This document shows, one piece after another, positions 9,969 through 17,762 of a stretch of 64,000 nt of DNA. Below the pieces are notes generated by a model. It was not told the DNA's origin. It made no database searches and saw nothing but the letters and a program-made list of their open reading frames with translations. A program made the translations under genes and the position numbers. Source of the stretch: Longimicrobiales bacterium. Its GTDB lineage: Bacteria > Gemmatimonadota > Gemmatimonadetes > Longimicrobiales > Gaopeijiaceae. The stretch is from positions 1-64,000 of the forward strand of contig JANQNV010000184.1 in NCBI GenBank assembly GCA_028279425.1, in the 5' to 3' direction. The number at the start of each line of letters is the position of its first letter. Within the stretch, counting starts at the first letter, position 1.

Positions 9969-10835
9969 ATGAGCCCCCGGACCCTCACCTTGATCGCCGC
10001 CTGCGTCGTCGCGCTGTCGCCCGCGGCCCCCCTCGCCGCCCAGGTCACATCGCCTGCGGACTCACTGGCTCCCGGGGTGCAGCGCATCGTCGGCACGCTC
10101 GTCGACGACGAGCGGCTGGCCCCCGTGGCTGGGGCTCGGATCACCGCATTGCTGATGGAGGGGCCCGACGATTCTGGCGACGGGATCGTCGCCGCACGGG
10201 CCACCACCGACGATGCCGGCGGGTTCACCCTCCCTCTGGACCACGGGGGCTTCTACCGGCTTCAGGCCCAGGCACTGGGGTACGCCCCAACGACGACCCA
10301 GATCGTGGAGGTGGCCGACGGCCGGATCCTAACCGTGGACTTCCGGATTCTCCCTGAAGCGATCCTCATGCGGCCACTGCTTGTCACCGCGCGGCGAGGG
10401 AGCGGCGAGGAGCTCTTCTACAAGAGGATGGAGGAGTGGGGCCAAGGCGTCTTCATGACACCGGACATGATCGACTCCATCGCGCCTCGCGTGCATCCAG
10501 CGGAGGTCTTCCGCGACCGGCAGGACACGTGGCTGTCATGGTCGGGTGGGAATCGATTCGGCGCCCCCATTCCCAACCTCCGGTCGTTTCGAGGGCAGGG
10601 CTGCCTCGGCGTCATGGTCGATCGAATCCCGGTGGTTCGCCGCCCGGGTGACCTGGGAACGATCTGGGAGAACTACCCACTGGATACACTTCTTCCGAAG
10701 GACATCGAAGCGGTCGAATACTACCGCTTCGTCGGGGAGGCCCCCCCGGAGCTTCGACGCTTCGCGAGACCACCCGATCCGTCGAACCCAAGGCAGTGTG
10801 GGCTCGTGGTGTTCTGGACCAAGGGCGGCTGGTAG
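9969..10835 (+). CDS. Carboxypeptidase regulatory-like domain protein with plug-like C-terminal segment
   Basis: Signal peptide MSPRTLTLIAACVVALSPAAPLAAQ; VGTLVDDERLAPVAGARITALL..DDAGGFTLPL..GYAPTTTQIVEV; C-terminal LPKDIEAVEYYR. Confidence 0.7.
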   Translation: MSPRTLTLIAACVVALSPAAPLAAQVTSPADSLAPGVQRIVGTLVDDERLAPVAGARITALLMEGPDDSGDGIVAARATTDDAGGFTLPLDHGGFYRLQAQALGYAPTTTQIVEVADGRILTVDFRILPEAILMRPLLVTARRGSGEELFYKRMEEWGQGVFMTPDMIDSIAPRVHPAEVFRDRQDTWLSWSGGNRFGAPIPNLRSFRGQGCLGVMVDRIPVVRRPGDLGTIWENYPLDTLLPKDIEAVEYYRFVGEAPPELRRFARPPDPSNPRQCGLVVFWTKGGW

Positions 10836-10853
10836 CGCCCCCGCGCCCAAACC

Positions 10854-12833
10854 TCAGTAGTCCACCGGCCGCAGGTAGAACGCCCCGATCGCCGACGACG
10901 AGAGCACCGCCACGGTCGGCCGTTCGCGCTTCCAGTGCGTCGACGACAGCCGCCCATCCACGCGTCGGACCTGCTCGGCATCGAAGCCGCTGCGAATCAG
11001 GTCGCCCGCCGTGTAACCCCGCACCAGCCAGAACAGGATCGGGTCGGCGTCGGGATAGGTGATCCCGAGTTCGTGCTCGTCGTGCACGCCCTGGACGAGA
11101 TCCGCCGACGCCGGCTTGTCGATGATCGGATCCGGTACGCCGAGGTGACGCGCCAGCGCCCACACCTGCGTCTTGAAGAGGTCGCCCAGGGGATTGATCG
11201 GGGGCGAGTCGTCGGCGTGCCAGGTATAGTAGCCCAGCAGTCGCTCGCTCTTGTTGCCGGTGCCGAGGGGGAGCGCACGCAGCTTGGCCGACTGGTCGAA
11301 GAGGACGATGGCCCGCATGCGCGCCATCACGTTGCCTCGCCGGAGCCCGTCGGCGTCGTCTTCGAATCCGGACAGGTAGCCGTCGACGGCCGCCGAGATG
11401 TCGATCGTGCGCTCGTGCGCCCCCGTATCGGCGAGCGCGAGCGCCGCGTGCTCGAGGCTGTCGGGGCTCGAGGTGCGGTACGGGAGACGAAACCCGTAGA
11501 CGTTTTCGGGCCCGAGCGCGCGACACGCCAGGTAGAGCGAGACCGCCGAGTCGACGCCGCCGGACACCCCGATGACGACCCGTTCGAACCCCCGGCGCTC
11601 CACCACCTCGTCGCGGATGAACCTGACGAGCGCCGTCTCGACCAACGCGAGGTCGAGGTCCATCCATCCCTCGCGATCTCGATCGATCGGTCCGGTGGGC
11701 GGGCCCCCGCCACGGAGTCCCTGGGTGTAGGCGGCGCCCCTCGTTTCTGCATCGCGGTCGGCAGGCTCCGCACTCCCGTCGCGTGCCGCCCCATCCGAGG
11801 CCCCCGCACTCGCGTCTAGGGCTCCTGCGCCACCTGTGCCCGCATCGAGGTTGGCGACCTCTACATCCGCCTGCTCGGCTCGTGCCCCGCGGCCCGGCCA
11901 CCGCTTCCCGCGGCCCCTCCGCGGCCCTCGCCCACCCCGGGCACCTCGCCCGGCCGCGCGCCTCACCGCCCGCTGGAGGTGAGGGAGCATTTTCTCCAGA
12001 TCCGCCAGCATGGGCGCGGTCGCCCGGGTGCGCTCGATCGCGACACCGTGGAGCGCCGCGGTCACCACCCCGGCGTCGAGGAGGGCGCCGCGCACCACGA
12101 CCTCGCCGTCGGGCGCCACCACGATCGATCCGCCCGGGAAGAGTTTGCCACCCTCCGATCCGACCAGCTGGGCAACCGCGACGAAGATGCCGTGCTCCTC
12201 GGCAGTCGAGGTGGCCAGTCGAGTCCAGCGCGCGAGGTTGGCGGGCTCTCCCGTGCCGCGATGGAAGTCGCGCGCGGGCGATGCGCTCGCGACCAGCAGG
12301 AGCTCCGCGCCGCCGAGCGCGAGGGCGGTCGCGGGCAAACCGTGCCAGAGATCCTCGCAGATCAGCAGTCCCACACGACCGAACCGGGTATCGACGCACC
12401 GAACGTCGCGTCCCGCCTCCACGAAGCGATCCTCATCGAACACCCCGTACGTCGGGAGGAAGAGCTTACGATGCACGTGGAGGGTGCGGTAGCCGTCGGG
12501 CGTCGCTTCGAAGTAGCCGACCGCGTTGTAGAGGCGGCGGCGCCACCGCTCGTAGAAGCCCACGACGACGTCGGGTGCGCGGTCCCCGCCGGGTCCGAGG
12601 CCGCGCGCCACATCGTCGGCCGTGCGCGCGGCTTCCGCGACGCCTCCCTCGAGGAAGTACCCCGAGAGCGCCGCCTCCGGGAAGGCGACGATGTCGGCCG
12701 CACCGTGGAGAGCCGACACCTGTTCGGCCACGCGCTCGAGGTTGCGATCGAAGCGCGCCTTCTCGGGGCGGAACTGGCAGATCGAGAGTCGCAGAGGAGG
12801 CGCACCCGCGTGGGGCGCAGATACAACGGCCAT
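10854..12833 (-). CDS. nadE: Glutamine-dependent NAD+ synthetase (nitrilase + synthetase domains)
   Basis: N-terminal nitrilase fold (LSICQFRPEKARFDRN, FPEAALSGY, GLLICEDLWHG), C-terminal VIGVSGGVDSAVSLYLACRALG, GTGNKSERLLGYYTWHADDSPPINPLGDLFKTQV; upstream ATG at 12914 also possible. Confidence 0.93.
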   Translation of the reverse strand: MAVVSAPHAGAPPLRLSICQFRPEKARFDRNLERVAEQVSALHGAADIVAFPEAALSGYFLEGGVAEAARTADDVARGLGPGGDRAPDVVVGFYERWRRRLYNAVGYFEATPDGYRTLHVHRKLFLPTYGVFDEDRFVEAGRDVRCVDTRFGRVGLLICEDLWHGLPATALALGGAELLLVASASPARDFHRGTGEPANLARWTRLATSTAEEHGIFVAVAQLVGSEGGKLFPGGSIVVAPDGEVVVRGALLDAGVVTAALHGVAIERTRATAPMLADLEKMLPHLQRAVRRAAGRGARGGRGPRRGRGKRWPGRGARAEQADVEVANLDAGTGGAGALDASAGASDGAARDGSAEPADRDAETRGAAYTQGLRGGGPPTGPIDRDREGWMDLDLALVETALVRFIRDEVVERRGFERVVIGVSGGVDSAVSLYLACRALGPENVYGFRLPYRTSSPDSLEHAALALADTGAHERTIDISAAVDGYLSGFEDDADGLRRGNVMARMRAIVLFDQSAKLRALPLGTGNKSERLLGYYTWHADDSPPINPLGDLFKTQVWALARHLGVPDPIIDKPASADLVQGVHDEHELGITYPDADPILFWLVRGYTAGDLIRSGFDAEQVRRVDGRLSSTHWKRERPTVAVLSSSAIGAFYLRPVDY

Positions 12834-12854
12834 GGGCGTCGTCCAGGGGAGTCG

Positions 12855-12938
12855 GGCGCGCGGCACGGGCACCCGGGCGTGCGGCACGGGCACCCGAGCG
12901 TGCGGGTTGGGCACCCGAGCGTGCGGGTTGGGAGCCGG
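12855..12938. repeat. Tandem 21 bp repeat, about 4 units, at the nadE 5' end
   Basis: Units ggcgcgcggcacgggcacccg / ggcgtgcggcacgggcacccg / agcgtgcgggttgggcacccg / agcgtgcgggttgggagccg. Confidence 0.85.
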
Positions 12939-13039
12939 AAAGGTACCATAGCTAAAGGGCTCGCGTCAGGACTCCGGAACGCCCTTCGCCTCCGAGGGGT
13001 TAGATCAGCGAGCCCCTTCGCCTCCCCAAGGAAACCCGA

Positions 13040-14689
13040 ATGCTTCGCCACAGCCAACTCGCTCGCGCCGCGTGCGGTCTCTCTCTGACTCTGCTGCTCG
13101 CTACGCCCGCCCTCGGCCAGAGCACGGCCTTGCGAGACCGTGGGTCCTCGACGGCTCCGGCCGCGGAGGAGCGAGAGGTGTTCGTGAGCGCCCTGGAGGC
13201 GATCTCACGGTTGCACATGAGTGCACCCAACGACTCGACCCTGTGGTCACGAGCCATCGACGGGCTGATCGCGTCGTTGGACGACCCCTACGCCGAGGTA
13301 TTCACCCCGCGCGAGGTCGAGGTTTTCGAAGAGCAGAACACGGGCAACTACGCCGGAATCGGGATCCAGATCACGCAGCTGAACGACATGGTCACGGTGA
13401 CCGCCGTGTTCAACAGTACTCCCGCCGAGGACGTCGGAATCCTCGAGGGCGACATCATCGTGGAGATCAACGGCGTCGATGCGCGGGACTTCACCACGGA
13501 CTCGGTGTCCAAGGTCGTTCGGGGGACTCCGGGTACGAAGGTCGACGTGAGCGTGGAGCGTGAGGGCTACGACCAGCCGATTCCCTTCAACATCACGCGA
13601 GCCGAGGTTCACGTCCCCACGGTGCGCGCGGGCTCGGTCGACGGTGGACTCACCTACGTGGTCATGGATCGGTTCGCGCGTGGCGCCATCACCGAGATGG
13701 ATTCGGTGCTGCGCGAGAACGACGGCATGAACGGCCTGATCATCGACCTGCGGGGGAACCCGGGCGGCTACCTGGACGAAGCCCTCATGCTGTCGGACCT
13801 CTTCCTGACCCCGGGGCAGAAGCTCGCCAGCACGCGGTCGCGCACCCCGGGTACGTCCGGTGATCCGACCGAAGAATCGTGGACGGATCGTGTTCCCCCG
13901 CGGATCCCCGATGTGCCCATGGTGGTGCTGGTCGATCGCTTCTCGGCATCGGCGTCGGAGATTCTCGCCGGGGCGCTCCAGGACCACGATCGGGCACTGG
14001 TCGTCGGTCAGCGGAGCTTCGGCAAGGGGCTCGTGCAGACCGTGATGCCGCTTCCACACGGCCGCCAGCTTCGGATCACCACGGGCGAGTGGCTGAGCCC
14101 GCTGGGCCGGTCGTTGCACCGGGCGCGGGCCTCCGACGGTCGCCCCCTCCCTGAAGACGTCGACACCTTCCCGACGATCCGCTCCGACTCGGGCCGTGAG
14201 CTCATCGCTGTAGGTGGCATCTTCCCCGACCTTACGGTCCGGGACGACACCCTGACGTTGGCCGAACGAGATCTGCTCCAGGGAGCGGTCGAGGCCGAGC
14301 TCCCCCTTCCCCTCCGGCTGGCCGAGTTCGGCTTTGCCCAGGCCCGGGCGTTGGAGGCGGCGGGCGAGCCGGCGCAACTCCGCGATGCGCCCTTCGAGGC
14401 GTTCCTCAAGGGCCTGGTCGACGAGGGACTGCCCGCCGAACTGCTGGAAGCCGACGGCGTGTCGGACTACCTGCGCTGGCGGGCGTCGATCAGCATCGCC
14501 GACCGTATGGACGACCTCGGTGCGAGGGCGGAGTTCTTGATGATGCGCGACCCCGTGCTGCGCGAAGCCGTCGGTCTCCTCCGAAGGTCGCCGACGCAGG
14601 ACGCGCTCTACGTGGCGGCCGCGGGTCGCGAGTCGAGCGACGAGGCCACGGGGGCCGCCGACTCCTCGTCGGGAGGCACTCCGCGCTAG
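13040..14689 (+). CDS. S41 family C-terminal processing peptidase with PDZ domain
   Basis: Signal peptide LTLLLATPALGQ; PDZ GIGIQITQLNDMVTVTAVFNSTPAEDVGILEGDIIVEING; GLIIDLRGNPGGYLDEA; VLVDRFSASASEILAGALQDHDRALVVGQRSFGKGLVQ. Confidence 0.93.
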   Translation: MLRHSQLARAACGLSLTLLLATPALGQSTALRDRGSSTAPAAEEREVFVSALEAISRLHMSAPNDSTLWSRAIDGLIASLDDPYAEVFTPREVEVFEEQNTGNYAGIGIQITQLNDMVTVTAVFNSTPAEDVGILEGDIIVEINGVDARDFTTDSVSKVVRGTPGTKVDVSVEREGYDQPIPFNITRAEVHVPTVRAGSVDGGLTYVVMDRFARGAITEMDSVLRENDGMNGLIIDLRGNPGGYLDEALMLSDLFLTPGQKLASTRSRTPGTSGDPTEESWTDRVPPRIPDVPMVVLVDRFSASASEILAGALQDHDRALVVGQRSFGKGLVQTVMPLPHGRQLRITTGEWLSPLGRSLHRARASDGRPLPEDVDTFPTIRSDSGRELIAVGGIFPDLTVRDDTLTLAERDLLQGAVEAELPLPLRLAEFGFAQARALEAAGEPAQLRDAPFEAFLKGLVDEGLPAELLEADGVSDYLRWRASISIADRMDDLGARAEFLMMRDPVLREAVGLLRRSPTQDALYVAAAGRESSDEATGAADSSSGGTPR

Positions 14690-14733
14690 TCGCGCCCGGT
14701 CGCGGTAGTCGCGGTAGGTCGAGGCGGGTCGCA

Positions 14734-15759
14734 GTGCTCGACAATCGCCCTCCGGCGCGGGCGGTCGTGTTCGGAGCGACCGGACTGATCGGTCGCCATC
14801 TCGTCGACCAGTTGCTCGCGCGGGGCACACGCGTCGTCGAAGCCGGCCGGCGGCCCAGCGGCGAGGGCGACGGGTCCGGCTTCAGGCCCGCCCGTGGGGG
14901 GGCCGAGGCTGGCCTGGAGACCCACGGTCGGGACGCAGAGGCTGATTGGGCGCGGCACCGGCCGGGCGCGGAGGCTGGGCTCGCTCCCGACGGCCGGAGC
15001 GCGGAGGCCAGCCGGGCACCCCACGACCGCGGCGCGGAGGCTGGCCGGGGTCCCGACGGCCGGAGCGCGGAGGCCAGCCGGGCAGCCCACGACCGCGGCG
15101 CGGAGGCCGGCCGGGGTCCCGACGACCGGGGCGCGGAGGCTGGCCGGGGTCCCGACGACCGGAGCGCGGAGGCTGGCCGGGCAGCCCACGACCGCGGCGC
15201 GGGCGCGCCTCCGACGAACTGGACGTTCGAGGCCGTGGACTTCGAGCGACTCGTCGAGGACCCCGACGCCGGGCCGGCCTGTCTTCGAGGCGACCCGGTC
15301 GTCTTCATCGCGCTGGGTACCACGCGGAAGAGCGCCGGCTCGCGGGAGGCGTTCCGCCGCGTGGATCTGACCTATGTGCGGGCTGCGGCCACAGCCGCGC
15401 GCCGAGCCGGTGTGAACCACCTCCTCGCGGTAAGCAGCGTGGGGGCGAAGCCCTCCGCCTCGACGTTCTACCTTCGGGTGAAGGCCGAAGCCGAGGAGGC
15501 CCTGATGGCCCTGGGCTTTCCGAGTCTCACCCTCGTGCGGCCGTCGCTGCTCGTCGGAGAACGGCCCCAGCCGCGCCCCGGGGAGCTGTGGTCAGCGAGG
15601 GCCATGGCGGTAGCTCGGCCATTCCTCCGCGGTCCCTTCGAGCGCTACCGACCGATCGAGGCCCGCGTTGTCGCGAGAGCCCTCGTGCGTCTGGCCGCCG
15701 ATCCACCCCACGGTGTGGCCGTGTTCGAGTCGCACCACCTCGCCTCGCTGGGAGCCTGA
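14734..15759 (+). CDS. NAD(P)H-binding (TIP30/HTATIP2-like) oxidoreductase with an internal tandem-repeat insertion
   Basis: RAVVFGATGLIGRHLVDQLLARGTRVV Rossmann start; after the insertion VVFIALGTTRKSAGSREAFRRVDLTY, NHLLAVSSVGAKPSASTFYLRVKAEAEEAL, LVRPSLLVGER. Confidence 0.8.
   Translation: MLDNRPPARAVVFGATGLIGRHLVDQLLARGTRVVEAGRRPSGEGDGSGFRPARGGAEAGLETHGRDAEADWARHRPGAEAGLAPDGRSAEASRAPHDRGAEAGRGPDGRSAEASRAAHDRGAEAGRGPDDRGAEAGRGPDDRSAEAGRAAHDRGAGAPPTNWTFEAVDFERLVEDPDAGPACLRGDPVVFIALGTTRKSAGSREAFRRVDLTYVRAAATAARRAGVNHLLAVSSVGAKPSASTFYLRVKAEAEEALMALGFPSLTLVRPSLLVGERPQPRPGELWSARAMAVARPFLRGPFERYRPIEARVVARALVRLAADPPHGVAVFESHHLASLGA
14902..15198 (+). repeat. In-frame 33 bp tandem repeat, 9 units (11 aa consensus AEAGRGPDDRS/G)
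   Basis: Translation AEAGLETHGRD AEADWARHRPG AEAGLAPDGRS AEASRAPHDRG AEAGRGPDGRS AEASRAAHDRG AEAGRGPDDRG AEAGRGPDDRS AEAGRAAHDRG; unit starts 14902 and 15166 are 8 x 33 bp apart. Confidence 0.95.
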
Positions 15760-15781
15760 ACGGGACGGGGCGCTCATCCCA

Positions 15782-15990
15782 GCTCGGACTCGTCGGAGGT
15801 CGAGGCGCTCCCCTGCCCGGCTCGGACGCGTCGGAGGTCGGCGCGGCCCCCTGTCCGGCTCGGACGCGTCGGAGGTCGGCGCGGCCCCCTGCCCGGTCCG
15901 GACGCGTCGGAGGTCGGGGCGGCCCCCTTTCCCCGGCCCGGACTCATGGGACGTCGAGGCGCCCCCTGCCCGGTCCGCTCGTCCGCTCGG
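15782..15990. repeat. Intergenic 37-40 bp (mostly 38 bp) tandem repeat, about 5 units
   Basis: Unit gctcggacgcgtcggaggtcggcgcggccccctgcccg; unit starts at 15782, 15820, 15858, 15896, 15936, 15973. Confidence 0.88.
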
Positions 15991-16040
15991 CGTGCGCCGG
16001 CGGGAGCACCGACCCGCGCCGGGCAGGAGCCACCAGAAGT

Positions 16041-16073
16041 CTCCACCATCTGGGCGAAATCTCGATGGTGGAG
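16041..16073. repeat. Inverted repeat bordering the 60 bp repeat tract
   Basis: CTCCACCAT-(15 nt)-ATGGTGGAG, 9 bp perfect arms. Confidence 0.7.
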
Positions 16074-16215
16074 GGTTGTGGTCGCTATGCGACCATTTGT
16101 CGCCCGCATCCGGCGCATCGCGGCGATCGTGGAGACTTGTGGTCGTATAGCGACCATTTCTCGCCAACATCGACCTGCGCCGCAGATAGTGGAGGGTTGT
16201 GGTCGTGGGGAAGCC
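16065..16215. repeat. 60 bp periodic repeat carrying a palindrome, about 2.5 units
   Basis: GGAG[GG/AC]TTGTGGTCG recurs at 16071, 16131 and 16191 (exact 60 bp spacing); palindromes TGGTCGCTATGCGACCA (16079-16095) and TGGTCGTATAGCGACCA (16140-16156). Confidence 0.85.
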
Positions 16216-16239
16216 CGCTCCCTCGGCGCCGCCCCACCC

Positions 16240-16480
16240 GACGCCGCCCTGCACCGCTTCCGCGCCGCCAAGCCCATGTGCCCCGCCACGTAGCCGTTTC
16301 CGCGCCGCTAACCGCCACGAAAGCGACTCCCCGCCACGTAGCCGCTGCCGCGCCACGTAGCCGTTCCGCGCCACCTCGCGTTCGCCCGCCGCGTAACCGC
16401 TTCCGCGCCGCCAAGCCCATGTGCCCCGCCACGAAAGCGTCTCCGCGCCACGCAAACGTCCCCCTCCCTGGCCCAACGTC
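16240..16480. repeat. Degenerate about 19 bp GC-rich repeat array (CGCCACGTAGCCGTTTCCG-like), including an exact 38 bp duplication
   Basis: Multiple CGCCACGTAGCCG / CGCCGCGTAACCG / CGCCACGAAAGCG units; accgcttccgcgccgccaagcccatgtgccccgccacg is identical at 16253-16290 and 16396-16433. Confidence 0.8.
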
Positions 16481-16538
16481 ATGGCGCCGCCCACGGCGAT
16501 CGACCGCCGCTTCATCTCCCCACCGAGCCGCCTCCCGG

Positions 16539-17762
16539 TCATCCCTCCCCGTCGACATCGCTCGGATCCGCGCCCATCGTCGCCCGCGGATGGTGGGCTC
16601 GGTGCACCTCCGTGAGATAGGTGCGGTCGACGTGGGTGTAGATCTGTGTCGTGGAGATGTCGACGTGGCCGAGGAGCTCCTGGACGGCGGCGAGGTCGGC
16701 GCCGCCCTCGAGCAGGTGGGTCGCAAAGGTGTGACGGAGGGTGTGCGGCGACACCTTGCGCTCGATACCCGCGGCCTCGGCGCTCCGCCCCACCAGCGTC
16801 CAGACGGTCTGCCGCGTGAGCGGTCGGCCGCGCACGCTGAGGAACACGCTGCCGCCACTCCCGCCGGACGGTAGCCCCGGCCGCACCTCGCGGATGTAGC
16901 GCTCCAGAGCTCGTGCGGCCGGGGCGCCCAGCGGCACGAGGCGCTCCTTCGAGCCCTTGCCCCGCACGAGCAGGACGCCCTCGTCGAGATCCACGCCGGT
17001 GAGTCGCAGATCGACTACCTCCGACACCCGCAGACCGGACGAGTAGAGGACCTCGAGAACCGCACGGTCGCGCCAGTAGAGCCGACCCTCCGACGCGGGG
17101 GCTTCGACGAGCCGCTCGACCTCGTCGCGCGAGAGGACGTCGGGCAGGGTGCGCCAGGTGCGCGGAGACTCGAGGCGCTCGGTCGGGTCCTCCTCGAGGA
17201 AACCCTCCTCCACCAGGAAGCCGAAGTAGGTACGCAGCGCCGACTGGGCCCGACGAATGGAGGTGGCCGCCAACCCCTCCTCCTTGAGCCGATAGGTGTA
17301 CTCCCGGAGATGCCGATGGTCGACTCGGTCGGGTCGCTCGACGGCTTCCTCCCGCAGGAAGGCGAGCAGGCGCACGAGGTCTCGGGTGTAGGCCTCGAGC
17401 GTGCGGCGGGCGAGCCCCTTCTCGAAGGCGAGGTAGTCGAGGAACTGCTCCAAACGAAACGCGCGTCGAGTGTCGTCCAGAGGCCCACTCGACCCATCGT
17501 CGGCCGCGCCGCTCAAACCGTCGTCGGCCGCGCCGCTCACAGGGTCGTCGGCGCCGCCGCTGACGACGTCTTCCGGCGCGCCGCTGACGAGATCGTCGCC
17601 CGACCCGCCGCGCACGCCGGCGGGCCTGCCGCTCACGTCGCCCGACCCGCCGCCCACGTCGCCCGGCCTGCCGCCCACGTCGCCCGGCCCGCCGCCCACG
17701 TCGCCCGGCCTGCCGCCCACGTCGCCCGGCCCGCCGCCCTCGCCGCCCGGCCCGCCGCTCAC
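16539..17762 (-). CDS. xerD: Tyrosine recombinase, XerD type, with repetitive N-terminal extension
   Basis: FLDYLAFEKGLARRTLEAYTRDLVRLLAFL, LYSSGLRVSEVVDLRL, KGSKERLVPLG, HTLRHTFATHLLEGGADLAAVQELLGHVDISTTQIYTHVDRTYL; sits in the fab/ispF/dedA run. Confidence 0.9.
   Translation of the reverse strand: MSGGPGGEGGGPGDVGGRPGDVGGGPGDVGGRPGDVGGGSGDVSGRPAGVRGGSGDDLVSGAPEDVVSGGADDPVSGAADDGLSGAADDGSSGPLDDTRRAFRLEQFLDYLAFEKGLARRTLEAYTRDLVRLLAFLREEAVERPDRVDHRHLREYTYRLKEEGLAATSIRRAQSALRTYFGFLVEEGFLEEDPTERLESPRTWRTLPDVLSRDEVERLVEAPASEGRLYWRDRAVLEVLYSSGLRVSEVVDLRLTGVDLDEGVLLVRGKGSKERLVPLGAPAARALERYIREVRPGLPSGGSGGSVFLSVRGRPLTRQTVWTLVGRSAEAAGIERKVSPHTLRHTFATHLLEGGADLAAVQELLGHVDISTTQIYTHVDRTYLTEVHRAHHPRATMGADPSDVDGEG
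17480..17762 (-). repeat. In-frame 24 bp and 21 bp tandem repeats at the XerD N-terminus
   Basis: Protein GGRPGDVGGGPGDVGGRPGDVGGGSGDV (7 aa units) and DDPVSGAADDGLSGAADDGSSG (8 aa units). Confidence 0.85.

Noticed and set aside
14894-15370. Alternative plus-strand ORF through the 33 bp repeat
   Set aside because: Any frame stays open through a GC-rich 33 bp repeat; only the 14734 frame has Rossmann domain sequence on both sides.
16041-16215. CRISPR-like array (palindromic repeats at 60 bp spacing)
   Set aside because: Only about 2.5 units, the between-repeat segments are related to each other, and no cas genes are in the window.
16041-16215. Integron attC (59-bp element) array
   Set aside because: 60 bp spacing and palindromes are suggestive, but GTTRRRY/RYYYAAC core sites are missing and there is no cassette structure; the nearby recombinase is XerD-like, not IntI-like.
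16539-17762. Tyrosine recombinase as the integrase of a mobile element
   Set aside because: Sequence matches the housekeeping XerD type and it lies within a run of core genes; no att duplications, tRNA or phage genes seen.
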